A DNA stretch of 64,000 nt from Halomicroarcula saliterrae (lineage in GTDB: Archaea; Halobacteriota; Halobacteria; Halobacteriales; Haloarculaceae): NCBI RefSeq assembly GCF_031624395.1, contig NZ_JAMQON010000002.1:434001-498000 (forward strand). The letters run 5' to 3'. The notes under the pieces were generated by a model, which worked only from the letters and a program-made list of their open reading frames with translations, was not told the origin of the DNA and made no database searches. Below, one piece after another: positions 39,278-47,850 of this stretch. Every line of letters starts with the position of its first letter. Position 1 is the stretch's first letter. Position numbers and translations under genes: made by a program.

Positions 39278-40555
39278 ATGACCGTACTAGAGGACGCCGA
39301 GGCCGCGCTGGCCACGGGGCCGCTCTGTGATTCCTGTCTCGGCCGGCTGTTCGCCGAGCGGAGCTTCGGGCTGGCCAACGCCGAGCGGGGGGAGGCGCTG
39401 CGGGTCTCGCTGGCGCTGGAAGCCGACGAGCCCTTCGAGCCGAGCGAGGACTGCTGGGTGTGTGAGATGGAGAGCGACCGCGTCGACTGGTGGGCCGAGC
39501 AGGCCGCCACCGCCGTCAGGGGGTACGACTTCGACACCTATCAGGTCGGGACGAAGGTGCCGCCGCTGCTCGAAGAGAACGACGCCCTGCTGCGCGAGGA
39601 CGTGGGCTTCGACGAGGAGTCGGGCGAGGCGCTGAAGACCGAGCTGAACCGCGAGGTCGGCAAGCGCATCGGCGACCTGACCGGCGCCGAAGTGGAGTTT
39701 GGCCGCCCGGACGTGCAGTTCACGCTCGACCTGTCGACGGACGACATCGACGTCACCGTCAACTCCGCGTTCGTCTACGGCCGCTACCGCAAGCTCGAAC
39801 GGGACATCCCCCAGACGAAGTGGCCCTGCAACGACTGCAACGGCACCGGGCGCTGGCAGGGCCAGCCCTGTGACGGCTGTGACGGCTCCGGCTTCCGCTA
39901 CGACGAGTCCGTCGAACAGCTCTCGGTACCGGTCGTCGTCGACGCGATGGACGGGGAGTCGGGCACCTTCCACGGCGCCGGCCGCGAGGACGTGGACGCG
40001 CTGATGCTGGAGTCCGGTCGCCCCTTCGTCATCGAAGTGGACGAGCCCCGCGTTCGCGACGTGGACGTCGACCAGCTCGAAGCCGACGTCAACGAGTTCG
40101 CCGACGGCAAGGTCGAAGTCGAGGGGCTCCGGCTGGCGACCCACGACATGGTCGAGCGCGTCAAGGAACTGGACGCCTCGAAGACCTACCGGATGGACGT
40201 GGAGTTCAGCGAGCCGGTCACCGACGAGGCGCTGCAGGCGGCCCTCGACGAGCTCGAAGGGACGACCGTCCATCAGGACACGCCACAGCGTGTCTCCCAC
40301 CGGCGGGCGGACCTCACTCGCACCCGGGACGTCTACGCCGCCAGCGGCGACCTGGTCGACGACACCCACGCCGACATCCGCATCCACGGCGCGGGCGGCC
40401 TCTACGTGAAGGAGCTGATTTCCAGCGACGAGGGGCGCACGGAGCCGAGCCTCACCGGACTGCTGGGCGTCGACAGCGTCGTGACCGCGCTGGACGTTGT
40501 CGACGTACAGGGCGAGGACGAGCCGTTCGCCGACGAGGAGTTCTTCCGGGACTGA
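39278..40555 (+). CDS. pus10: tRNA pseudouridine(54/55) synthase Pus10
   Basis: A 425-residue enzyme. Two N-terminal C-x2-C pairs (CDSC at about 18 and CWVC at about 54) and the THUMP region are followed by a further zinc-like element CNDCNGTG ... CDGCDGSG (about 184-206) that is normal for archaeal Pus10. The catalytic domain shows HGAGREDVDALMLESGRPF (about 230-248) with the catalytic Asp and later IRIHGAGGLYVKELISSDEGRTEPSL (about 368-393). It makes pseudouridine 54 and 55 in the T-arm of tRNA in archaea. Independent gene, convergent with the CPBP protease ten bases away. Confidence 0.93.
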   Translation: MTVLEDAEAALATGPLCDSCLGRLFAERSFGLANAERGEALRVSLALEADEPFEPSEDCWVCEMESDRVDWWAEQAATAVRGYDFDTYQVGTKVPPLLEENDALLREDVGFDEESGEALKTELNREVGKRIGDLTGAEVEFGRPDVQFTLDLSTDDIDVTVNSAFVYGRYRKLERDIPQTKWPCNDCNGTGRWQGQPCDGCDGSGFRYDESVEQLSVPVVVDAMDGESGTFHGAGREDVDALMLESGRPFVIEVDEPRVRDVDVDQLEADVNEFADGKVEVEGLRLATHDMVERVKELDASKTYRMDVEFSEPVTDEALQAALDELEGTTVHQDTPQRVSHRRADLTRTRDVYAASGDLVDDTHADIRIHGAGGLYVKELISSDEGRTEPSLTGLLGVDSVVTALDVVDVQGEDEPFADEEFFRD

Positions 40556-40564
40556 CGGCGGTGG

Positions 40565-41326
40565 TCAGAGCAGCCCGAAAAACGGGAAGCCGACGTCGGC
40601 CCACGAGATGGCGTGGACCAACGCGACGACGAAGAGATTCCGCGTCCGCTGGTAGGTGAGGCAGAACGCCAGCCCCTGGCCGAACAGGACGAACAGATAC
40701 GCCGCGAGGAACTCCGGGCCGCGAGCGACGCCGTACAGCCCGTGCAAGAGCGAGAAGAGCGCGGCTCCGAGCACAACCTCGGAGGCTGGATGGAACGTGT
40801 CTCGCAGCTTCCCCTGGACGATACCCCTGACGAACTGTTCTTCGACGAGCGCGGGCACCAGGTACAGGCCGAGGAAGACGACGGGCCACAGCAGCGGCCA
40901 CCTGCCCAATCCGACGTCGGCACCAGTCCCGCTGAGCAGTTCGAGCGAGAGTCCGAGCAGCGGCAGTGCGAACTGGGCCGCCTCGGCCATGATATCGAGC
41001 CCGGCGGTCCCGAGGACAACCCACAGCGTATCGTGTCGGGTCGGCAGCCGTATCTGGACGTACTCCCATCGTTGCGTGGCGGCGAGATAGGCGACGATAA
41101 CAACGCCGAAGGCGACCTGGGACCCCTTGGCCCCCATGAGATACGCGATATCCGGGAACCGCGGTGCGACGATACCGTTCACCAGGGGTCGGTACACGGA
41201 GTAGACGAACAGTGAGAAGACCGACCCGAAGAAGATCAGGGCTATCGCGCCGCTGAGCGCGCCGACTCGGGTATCCGGACCGAAACGTTGCCGTACGCTG
41301 TGGAGCCAGTCTGAGCGGTGTGCCAT
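40565..41326 (-). CDS. CPBP-family intramembrane metalloprotease
   Basis: A 253-residue membrane protein with about seven hydrophobic segments. The family motifs are VEEQFVRG (residues about 161-168; E-E-x3-R) and FSLLHG (about 191-196), followed by a final H-A-I-S segment. These are the Glu/His ligands of CAAX-protease and bacteriocin-processing (CPBP) enzymes. The substrate is unknown. The start is the ATG at 41326. It is divergent from an unknown membrane protein across a spacer that holds two palindromes, so the two genes may share regulation. A second CPBP gene occurs at 49841-50635. Confidence 0.8.
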   Translation of the reverse strand: MAHRSDWLHSVRQRFGPDTRVGALSGAIALIFFGSVFSLFVYSVYRPLVNGIVAPRFPDIAYLMGAKGSQVAFGVVIVAYLAATQRWEYVQIRLPTRHDTLWVVLGTAGLDIMAEAAQFALPLLGLSLELLSGTGADVGLGRWPLLWPVVFLGLYLVPALVEEQFVRGIVQGKLRDTFHPASEVVLGAALFSLLHGLYGVARGPEFLAAYLFVLFGQGLAFCLTYQRTRNLFVVALVHAISWADVGFPFFGLL

Positions 41327-41385
41327 GTGTCCGTTACGACCGCTGACAGCGATATCAAGCCAAACGACAGTTAACGCCAATTTTT

Positions 41386-41405
41386 GGCCGTATACGGCCG
41401 TATAC
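41386..41405. promoter_or_regulatory. Perfect palindrome, putative operator 1
   Basis: GTATACGGCCGTATAC at 41390-41405 is a perfect 16-bp palindrome, and GGCCGTATACGGCC at 41386-41399 overlaps it as a second perfect palindrome. It lies between divergent genes, about 64 bases before the CPBP start. Confidence 0.6.
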
Positions 41406-41422
41406 CCTGGGATGGGGGGAAC

Positions 41423-41438
41423 GTGTACGCCCGTACAC
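41423..41438. promoter_or_regulatory. Near-perfect palindrome, putative operator 2
   Basis: GTGTACG-CC-CGTACAC, with 7-bp arms around two C residues. It has the same plan as operator 1 (G-T-R-T-A-C-G at each arm) and starts 33 bases further on, about three helical turns. It ends about 45 bases before the TATA-like box (41485-41494) of the plus-strand gene. Confidence 0.6.
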
Positions 41439-41484
41439 CCGGACACGTCGTCCGCCGAACGGCGCGCCGACGCGTCCAGAACAG

Positions 41485-41494
41485 TAAAATAAAA
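41485..41494 (+). promoter_or_regulatory. TATA box for the coiled-coil membrane protein gene
   Basis: TAAAATAAAA about 29 nt before the ATG at 41519, a strong AT box in GC-rich DNA. Confidence 0.55.
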
Positions 41495-41518
41495 TGCACA
41501 ACTCGTCTGGGCTAAGCC

Positions 41519-42193
41519 ATGTCGGATGCAGTGTCCTCGCTGCTCACGCGGACCCAGCGAGACCGGATTCGGTCGGGGTTCGCGGACGTCGAACGTGCGA
41601 AACGCCGGCGAGACCAGCGGAAGATTCGTACCCGTATCGCCGCCGGTATCGACGACTTCGAACTGCTGGTCGACTACCCAGACAGACAGTTAGAACTGGC
41701 CTTCGAGGAGCGGGCGGACGAGACGCTCGAAGCGCGGCTGGCCGACGCGTATCTGACCGTCGAGCGCATCCGAATCCTCCGGGGCATCGACCGCGACGCA
41801 CTGCGACGGCGGGCCAGCGCACGACGCGACGCCGTCGCGACCGACGAGACTCCTATGCTGGCGGCGGTCCCGGTTCGGACCACTGACGAGTGGCGCGACT
41901 ACGTGGCGGACGACCTCGCGGCGGAGTACCAACCAAGTCGGTGGAAGCGCCTCTCGGACGCCCTGCTGAAGATCGGGCTGGCGCTACTCGTCTTCGTGAG
42001 CGGACTCGCCGTCGTCGCCCCGGACTTCACGAACGGCTACGGGAGTCTCCCAGGTATCGTCGGGGCGAGCCTCTTGACGGTCGGGCTCGGCATCGTCGGC
42101 GTCCGCGGGCTGAAGTACGACCTGGTCCCAGCGACTCGGACGTTCGTCGCTGACCCGTCCGGCGCTCTCCGGACGGCGTGGGACCAGTTCTAG
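41519..42193 (+). CDS. Conserved hypothetical protein with C-terminal membrane helices
   Basis: A 224-residue protein I cannot name. The first 140 residues are strongly charged and helical (RTQRDRIRSGFADVERAKRRRDQRKIRTRI), with a segment LVDYPDRQLELAFEERADETLEARLADAYL, and may form a coiled coil. Two hydrophobic segments follow at about residues 150-165 and 175-195. The gene has its own strong TATA box and two palindromes in front of it. It ends 50 bases before rnhB. A function in signalling or envelope is possible but unsupported. Confidence 0.6.
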   Translation: MSDAVSSLLTRTQRDRIRSGFADVERAKRRRDQRKIRTRIAAGIDDFELLVDYPDRQLELAFEERADETLEARLADAYLTVERIRILRGIDRDALRRRASARRDAVATDETPMLAAVPVRTTDEWRDYVADDLAAEYQPSRWKRLSDALLKIGLALLVFVSGLAVVAPDFTNGYGSLPGIVGASLLTVGLGIVGVRGLKYDLVPATRTFVADPSGALRTAWDQF

Positions 42194-42243
42194 CCACGCG
42201 TCGGATCACAACCGCTTTACTCGACGCCGCGAACGCACCAGCT

Positions 42244-42879
42244 ATGCGATTCGGCGTCGACGAGGCCGGCAAAGGACCGGTGCTGGGGTCCATGTTCGCC
42301 GCCGCGGTGCGAGCGGCCCCCGAGGCCCTGCCAGACGGCGTCGGTGACTCGAAGGGTATCGCGCCCGACCGGCGTGAGCGGCTGGACGGAGCGATTCGCT
42401 CCGTCGCCGAGCGCGTCGCCGTCGCCGAGATTCCCGTCGCCCGCATCGACGATCCCGAGACGGACATGAACACGCTGACCGTCGCCGCCCACGCCGAGGC
42501 GCTGGCGGGCGTCGCCACCGACGGACTGCCGGGGACGGTGGACGCCGGCGACACCGACGCCGGACGCTTCGGCCGGCGGGTCGCCGACCGCGTCGACGCC
42601 ACCGTCGACCTCGACGCCGAGCACGGCGCCGACGAGACCGACCCGCTCGTGGGCGCGGCCTCCATCGTCGCGAAGGTGGCCCGCGACAGCCACGTCGAGA
42701 CGCTCGCCGAGACCCACGGCGCGGTCGGCTCGGGCTACCCGAGCGACCCGACGACACGCGCGTTTCTGGCCGGCTACGTCGAGCGCCACGGCGAGCTTCC
42801 CGACTGTGCCCGGACCTCGTGGTCGACCTGCGACGACGTGCTCGCCGCCGCCCAGCAGTCGACGCTGGGGGAGTTTTGA
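42244..42879 (+). CDS. rnhB: Ribonuclease HII
   Basis: A 211-residue enzyme that removes RNA from RNA/DNA hybrids. MRFGVDEAGKGPVLGSMFAAA contains the catalytic Asp-Glu pair (D6, E7). GDSKGI follows (about 33-38) with a third acidic site near VDLDAEHGADETDP, and ASIVAKVARD (about 140-149) and GSGYPSDPTTRAFL (about 161-174) complete the archaeal/eukaryotic RNase H2A-type core. The start at 42244 is fixed by the motif at the N-terminus. Single gene, upstream of the convergent secD. Confidence 0.92.
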   Translation: MRFGVDEAGKGPVLGSMFAAAVRAAPEALPDGVGDSKGIAPDRRERLDGAIRSVAERVAVAEIPVARIDDPETDMNTLTVAAHAEALAGVATDGLPGTVDAGDTDAGRFGRRVADRVDATVDLDAEHGADETDPLVGAASIVAKVARDSHVETLAETHGAVGSGYPSDPTTRAFLAGYVERHGELPDCARTSWSTCDDVLAAAQQSTLGEF

Positions 42880-42983
42880 AACGCCTGTAGCCGCCCGACC
42901 GGCCGCCCGGGCGGGACTGAAAGGGGCTTTCTGTCGGTTCACAGGCGGAGAGTGATCGATCGGAAAAGTGTTCGCGTCGTTTG

Positions 42984-44549
42984 CTACTCGTCCAGCACGA
43001 GGTTCCGCAGGATGTCACCGTAGGCCGGTCGCGTGATTAGCACGCCGATGAGGACACCGACGATGGTGATGATGGCGAACCCGGAGAGGTCGCCAAGCGG
43101 GAACGCGACCATCGGCAGCATGGCGACGATGGTCGTCGCCGCCGCCGCGCCGATGACCCAGAACGCCTTGCGGAACCGGCTCTGGAACACGCGGCCCGTG
43201 TCGACTTTCCCCTGCTGGAGAATCTCGTCACCGATGATGATGAGGTCGTCCACACCGGTCCCGATGACGGCGATGAACCCGGCCAGATGGGAGAGATTGA
43301 GCGGGTACTGGGCCAGGGCGACGAAGCCAAGCAGGATGTACACCTCCGAGAGCGCCGTCACTATCATCGGCAGCGCGACCTCGCGCCGTCGGTAGCGGCC
43401 GTAGACGACCAGACTGACCGCCAGCACCGCGAGCAGCCCCGTGATGAGCGAGTTCGTCTTGAACTGGTCGGCCAGCGCCGGCGACAGCGAGTTCCGGTTG
43501 CCGGCCTCGAAGTCCAGGTCGGACTTGAGACGCCCCGCGTCGAGGCTGAGTTCCAGTTCGCGGGCCTCGTCCATGGAGGTGGTCTCCATCTGGAACTGCG
43601 GGTCCGTCGCGAAGCTCCCGTCGGCGAAGGACTGCCCCAGCGACGGGCGCACGCCGCCGATAAACACCGGCTGGCCGTTCAGCGTCGTGACCAGACAGGT
43701 CGAGTTGATGCTCTCGACCGAGTCGTGGTTCTCCGGGCGGGCCCCACAGGACACCCCGTTGCCGAATCCGGCCTCGGCCATGTCGTTCTGGAAGCGCTCG
43801 GCGGCGCTCTGTTCGATGGTCACCGGGACCACGGGACCGCTGTTCTGTGGGTTCTGTGCGTTACCGATGCGGGCGAACTCCTCCTGGCTGAGGACCTGCT
43901 GGTGGGTCCAGTTACCCGTCGTGTCGTTCTGGTAGACGGCGTAGACGCGGACCACGCCGCGCTCTTCGAGGATGTCGATGAGCTCCTCGGCGTCGCGTCC
44001 CGGCGCGGTGATGCTGATGAAGTTCCGTCCGCCGGGGGAGTTGACCTCCTGAACCCGGCCGCCGCTGAGGGCCGACGTGGTTATCTTCTCCTCGATGTCC
44101 GAAACCATCTCCGTGCGGGTCGCGTCGGTGACGCCCTGGCGGACGGTGGACGGATTGTACCCCTCCGCTTCGAGCGCGGTCCGGAACTCCGCGCGCGTGA
44201 CGTTCTCGTTGAACAGCTCGACGGTGCCGTTCTGGCCCTGCTGGGTCGCCGGTCGGATCTCGACGTCTATCGGGTCGACGCCGAGCCGGTTGGCGATAGC
44301 CGACTGGGCCCGAGCCTGCTCATCCGGGGCGACGTCGACGCCCTCGGCGGTCATCCCGACGACGGGCGCCTGAATGCGGGCGCCGCCGGAGAGTTCGATA
44401 CCGTACTGGAGGTTCGTCAGCTGGTCGCCGCCGGCGCCCTCGCTGTCCGTCGACCCCGGCGGCGCCCCGGGGACGAACAGCGCGACGGTGCTGACGAGCA
44501 ACAGGACGACCAGCACGCCGATGCGCCAGTTCTCTCTGAGCGCGCTCAT
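42984..44549 (-). CDS. secD: Protein-export membrane protein SecD
   Basis: A 521-residue subunit that helps the Sec translocon release exported proteins. One N-terminal membrane helix (IGVLVVLLLVSTVALFVPGAP) is followed by a large outer domain (about residues 32-350) with GIELSGGARIQAPV as the first conserved D1 motif. Five more helices lie in the last third, including GFIAVIGTGVDDLIIIGDEIL (about 436-456), the TM4 signature, and FGLGDLSGFAI-like sequence. The start overlaps the secF stop by four bases (ATGA). Archaeal-type gene order secF-secD on the minus strand. Its last residues end just before a GC-rich hairpin-free spacer. Confidence 0.93.
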   Translation of the reverse strand: MSALRENWRIGVLVVLLLVSTVALFVPGAPPGSTDSEGAGGDQLTNLQYGIELSGGARIQAPVVGMTAEGVDVAPDEQARAQSAIANRLGVDPIDVEIRPATQQGQNGTVELFNENVTRAEFRTALEAEGYNPSTVRQGVTDATRTEMVSDIEEKITTSALSGGRVQEVNSPGGRNFISITAPGRDAEELIDILEERGVVRVYAVYQNDTTGNWTHQQVLSQEEFARIGNAQNPQNSGPVVPVTIEQSAAERFQNDMAEAGFGNGVSCGARPENHDSVESINSTCLVTTLNGQPVFIGGVRPSLGQSFADGSFATDPQFQMETTSMDEARELELSLDAGRLKSDLDFEAGNRNSLSPALADQFKTNSLITGLLAVLAVSLVVYGRYRRREVALPMIVTALSEVYILLGFVALAQYPLNLSHLAGFIAVIGTGVDDLIIIGDEILQQGKVDTGRVFQSRFRKAFWVIGAAAATTIVAMLPMVAFPLGDLSGFAIITIVGVLIGVLITRPAYGDILRNLVLDE

Positions 44550-45415
44550 CGGTTGATCCCCTCGTACTTGTACCAGCGAAGCAGCGTGACGTTGAGCATG
44601 TAGGTGTTCATCAGGTCAGCCGTCAGGCCGAGCACCAGCACGATACCGATGGAAGCCATCAGCTCGATACCGAACAGCGTCGCCGAGATGGCCATCACGG
44701 TCATCGCGGCGATGGAGGTGAGCGTCATCGTCACACCGGTGCGCATCGCCCGGTAGGTGGACTCGTAGAACCCGCCCGACCGCCGGAGGACGTGGTTGTT
44801 CAACAGGATGTCCGAGTCCACCGAATACCCGATGAGCATCAGCAGGGCCGCGACGGTCCCCAGGGAGAGCTTGATGCCGACGAGGTTCATGATGGCGACG
44901 GGGATGACGATGTCCGAGAAGGCCGAGATGACGATGGCGATACTCGGGACGAAGGTCCGGAACAGGGCGAAAGCGAGGAGGCTCATCCCGAGGAAGGCGA
45001 CGCCGACGCCGATGACGGCGAGGCGCTGGTTGTCCGCGCCGAAGACGGGCGAGGTCGTCCCGCTCTGGAGCACGGTCATCCCGTCGGTCTGCTCGGCCGT
45101 CGCGGTTATCTCCGATATCTCCGCGGAGTCGTCGAACGTGATGATGTACTGGTCCTGCCCGGAGACCTGCTGGACCGAGACGACCGAGTCCCCGAAGACG
45201 TCGGTGGCTTGCTGTTCCGAAATCGGTGACGACGACTGAACCGTGAGCTCTGATCCACCTGTGAAGTCCACACCCAGCGCGACCGGCGAGCCGGTCATCA
45301 CGGCGGTGACCGCGAGCACCCCCAAGGCGACCGCCAGCACCGCGAGCGGGACCGCGGCGAGCTGGCGATTGGAGTACTGCGTGTAGTCGACTTCCGGGAC
45401 CTCGAACGCGACCAT
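44546..45415 (-). CDS. secF: Protein-export membrane protein SecF
   Basis: A 289-residue partner of SecD. The first helix lies at about residues 20-42, followed by VDFTGGSELTVQ (about 49-60), the conserved F-x-G-G outer motif. The last five helices include LMLIGYSVDSDILLNNHVLRR (about 191-211) and the tail ALLVLGLTADLMNTYMLN-like region, hallmarks of SecF. Coupled to secD by an ATGA overlap. Together they form the accessory complex of SecYE in Euryarchaeota. The gene begins at the ATG at 45415, 540 bases from the transposon gene on the other strand. Confidence 0.92.
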   Translation of the reverse strand: MVAFEVPEVDYTQYSNRQLAAVPLAVLAVALGVLAVTAVMTGSPVALGVDFTGGSELTVQSSSPISEQQATDVFGDSVVSVQQVSGQDQYIITFDDSAEISEITATAEQTDGMTVLQSGTTSPVFGADNQRLAVIGVGVAFLGMSLLAFALFRTFVPSIAIVISAFSDIVIPVAIMNLVGIKLSLGTVAALLMLIGYSVDSDILLNNHVLRRSGGFYESTYRAMRTGVTMTLTSIAAMTVMAISATLFGIELMASIGIVLVLGLTADLMNTYMLNVTLLRWYKYEGINR

Positions 45416-45833
45416 GGGCGTGGGTGTGGCACGCCTCCGAATAAGCCTTCCGTGTTGCCCTAATTGGGCTTAGATTGGATATGAGACGATATTCTGATTT
45501 CAGCAAGGTCAGCAAGGCCTGTACTTCCGCTGTCTATTCTGCACCGAGAGTGTATTTTTCGTAAAGAGTTGGCGAAAACCGACTATGTATAAATACCGAC
45601 CCAGAATAACACAGTCGAACTTATTTTCATGCGGTTTTTGTTGTTCACTAACTTCCAAACCGACTTGGGAAATCAAGAATCTATTCGAGTGCGGGATAGA
45701 AAGTGTGAGGAGAGATAGTCGATTCAGCCTATGATGACGTTGAATCTTGTTTGAAAAAATTGCTTGTATGTGACATGACGGCCGACCCACGTCAGCTATA
45801 AACTTTAGTTACATAAGTTGTGTAAAATGTGGT
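45416..45833. other. AT-rich spacer between secF and the IS remnant
   Basis: About 420 bases with clearly lower GC than both flanks and no convincing gene. Its right part may be the left end of the tnpB element, but no terminal repeat could be identified by eye. TATAAACTTTAG at 45797-45808 is a possible promoter for the small broken gene and tnpB. Confidence 0.45.
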
Positions 45834-45957
45834 GTGGCAACGCGAAAGAATATCTCCATCCGTGACGACCAAATGAGTGGGCTCAGGACAATCACCTGAA
45901 GATGTCCTCGTTCGTCCAAGAGACTTGGACGAACTTATCGAGAAACGAGAGTCATAG
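45834..45957 (+). pseudogene. Remnant of a small (ribbon-helix-helix-like) gene before tnpB
   Basis: A GTG at 45834 opens a frame of 21 residues (VATRKNISIRDDQMSGLRTIT) that resembles the N-terminus of haloarchaeal CopG/RHH proteins and then stops at 45897-45899. In the next frame a C-terminal-like piece, EDVLVRPRDLDELIEKRES, ends with a TAG at 45955-45957, directly followed by the tnpB ATG. The two pieces look like the ends of one short gene with an internal out-of-frame loss. RHH assignment is tentative because it rests on about 13 residues. Confidence 0.45.
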
Positions 45958-47187
45958 ATGCGCTACAACTACAAGTATCGGCTTGACCCGCCGGAGGCCC
46001 TCACCGAGACGCTTCTGTACCACGTCGATACTTGTAGACAACTCTACAACCACGTCCTATACAAGCTCAACGAGGAAGACGATATTCCAAAACGTTACAA
46101 GATACAGGGGACACTTCCTGACCTCAAATCGTGGTGGGACGACCTCGGAGACGTGTACTCGAAAGTGTTGCAGATGGTCGTTAAGCGTGTCTACGACAAC
46201 CTCGCCACGCTCAAAGCGCAGAAAGAGAACGGGCGCGCTGTTGGAACGCTCAAGTGGAAACCTCCTCGGGAGTATCGGTCGCTCACCTACAATCAGTCCG
46301 GCTTCAAACTCAAGAATACGAGTGGTCGGCCTGTCCTGTGGTTGAGCAAAATCGGTGATATTCCGATTCAGCTTCACCGCGACATCCCAGAGAACGCGAC
46401 CATCAAACAAGTCACAGTCAAGCAAGAACCCACGGGCGAGTGGTTCGCCACGTTCGGTATCGACGTGGAAGAAGACGCTCCTGAGAAACCAGAGAACCCA
46501 GAACGAGTCGTCGGGATTGACGTTGGTATCTTGACGTACGCACACGATACTGATGGAACCGCTGTCGAGTCACCAGACTTCGCCGACGAGCGCGAGCGGT
46601 TAGAACGCTCTCAGCGTAGCCTCTCGCGGAAGGAACACGGCTCGAACAATTGGGAGAAACAGCGCAAGACGGTCGCCCGACGACACGCCGACCTGAAACG
46701 GAAGCGCAGGGACTTCCTCCACAAGTTGTCGAACTACTACGCCGCTGAGTACGACCTTGTAGCGGTCGAGGACTTGGACGCGAAGGGGCTGGTCGAACTC
46801 CCCGGTAACTCTCGGAACCGTGCCGGGGCCTCGTGGGGAATGTTCCTCCGAATGCTCGAATACAAGTGCGAACGGGAAGGGACGCACTTAGTTTCCGTAG
46901 ACCCCCGAGGAACCACCAAAGAGTGCGCTTCGTGCGGAACGGAAACGGACAAACCGCTATGGGTACGTGAACACTCGTGCCCGTCATGCGGGTTCAAGGC
47001 AGACAGAGATGCAAATGCGTCGTGGAACATTCTTTCTCGCGGTCTCGAAAAAGTAGGAGTGGGACACCCCGAATCAACGCCTGTGGAGACTGCGCTCCCT
47101 GCGGATACACCCGTATCTGCAAAGCGCGTCGTGGAGACAGGAAGCCCCTCCCTCAAGGAGCGAACCGCGTCAGCGGTGAGCGAGTAG
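45958..47187 (+). CDS. tnpB: TnpB, RNA-guided nuclease of IS200/IS605 type (OrfB)
   Basis: A 409-residue protein. It begins MRYNYKYRLDPPE, as many halophilic OrfB proteins do. The three RuvC acidic sites are intact: GIDVGILTYAHD (about 185-196, Asp), VAVEDLDAKGL (about 265-275, Glu) and KADRDANASWNIL (about 345-357, Asp). Between the last two a zinc ribbon CASCGTE ... CPSCG is complete. So the nuclease should be active as an RNA-guided DNA cutter. There is no transposase TnpA, so movement would need one elsewhere. Codon use is less GC-rich than its neighbours, which fits recent arrival. Confidence 0.9.
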   Translation: MRYNYKYRLDPPEALTETLLYHVDTCRQLYNHVLYKLNEEDDIPKRYKIQGTLPDLKSWWDDLGDVYSKVLQMVVKRVYDNLATLKAQKENGRAVGTLKWKPPREYRSLTYNQSGFKLKNTSGRPVLWLSKIGDIPIQLHRDIPENATIKQVTVKQEPTGEWFATFGIDVEEDAPEKPENPERVVGIDVGILTYAHDTDGTAVESPDFADERERLERSQRSLSRKEHGSNNWEKQRKTVARRHADLKRKRRDFLHKLSNYYAAEYDLVAVEDLDAKGLVELPGNSRNRAGASWGMFLRMLEYKCEREGTHLVSVDPRGTTKECASCGTETDKPLWVREHSCPSCGFKADRDANASWNILSRGLEKVGVGHPESTPVETALPADTPVSAKRVVETGSPSLKERTASAVSE

Positions 47188-47246
47188 GGTGGGGTAGTTC
47201 ACGCCTTCTTAATCCGCGCGGACCGGACGGGGAACGAACCGGCCCA

Positions 47247-47714
47247 TCAGTCCGGGAGATATCGGACGCTGACGACGCCACTCGCCGCCCGAATCTCGAC
47301 GCGGTCCACGCCGAGTCGGCCCGCCCGGGCCACTGTCTCCTCGTCGGCCGCCACCTCCTCGGCGGTCGCGTCGGCCTCGTCGTCCGGGACCGTCAGGACG
47401 TGGAGCTCGCCGGTGCCGGCCCGCTCCTGTGTCGTCAGCTCGCCGACGGGCTGGTCGGCGGCGAGGGCTTTGGCCTGCTGGGTCGGTTCGAGGGCGACGA
47501 CCTCGACGGGAATCTCGTGCTCGGCGGCCAGTTCGACGAGCTCGTAGGTCACCTCCATCGGCGGCTCCGCTTCCAGCGTCGCCTCGATGACCGTCCCCGC
47601 GTCGAGGCCGGGGTTCTCCGAGAGCGTCAGTACCTGCGAGTCGACCACGTCGCGGAGTGTGACCGACGACTCGTCGGTGTGGGTGACGAGGAAGGTCCCT
47701 GCTTTCTGGGTCAT
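47247..47714 (-). CDS. Conserved haloarchaeal protein (DUF5812-like)
   Basis: A 155-residue acidic protein beginning MTQKAGTFLVTHTDESSVTLRDVVDSQVLTLSE. The compact beta-rich N-terminal half and the EPPMEVTYELVELAAEHEIPVEVV region resemble a family of unknown function found only in haloarchaea, which I recall as DUF5812. No catalytic residues can be pointed out. Start at the ATG at 47714. It lies beside tnpB and a membrane protein with no sign of an operon. Confidence 0.65.
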   Translation of the reverse strand: MTQKAGTFLVTHTDESSVTLRDVVDSQVLTLSENPGLDAGTVIEATLEAEPPMEVTYELVELAAEHEIPVEVVALEPTQQAKALAADQPVGELTTQERAGTGELHVLTVPDDEADATAEEVAADEETVARAGRLGVDRVEIRAASGVVSVRYLPD

Positions 47715-47850
47715 GCGACGGGGTAGGTCAGGGCCGTTTTTCCCCGTTTCGACCGAGCACCGGCGGGTGGACGCAGCGTTCGTTGTGACCCTACACAGCC
47801 GGACGTCCCGTCTCTGTCGGTTGAGCCGGGTTCGGCGAGCCACCGCCCGC

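Larger units (their letters stand above)
45834..47190 (+). mobile_element. IS1341/IS605-type element with tnpB only
   Basis: tnpB with a small remnant in front, no tnpA nearby, in AT-richer DNA between two GC-rich housekeeping blocks. Left and right ends could not be fixed by eye. The 3' part of tnpB (ACCGC-gtca-GCGGT, then GAGCGAGTAG) has hairpin potential, as expected for the omega RNA of this family, which overlaps the gene end. Confidence 0.55.

Noticed and set aside
39800-39905. Extra zinc-finger insertion in Pus10
   Set aside because: The C-x2-C-x-G-x-G pair is a usual feature of archaeal Pus10, so it is not new.
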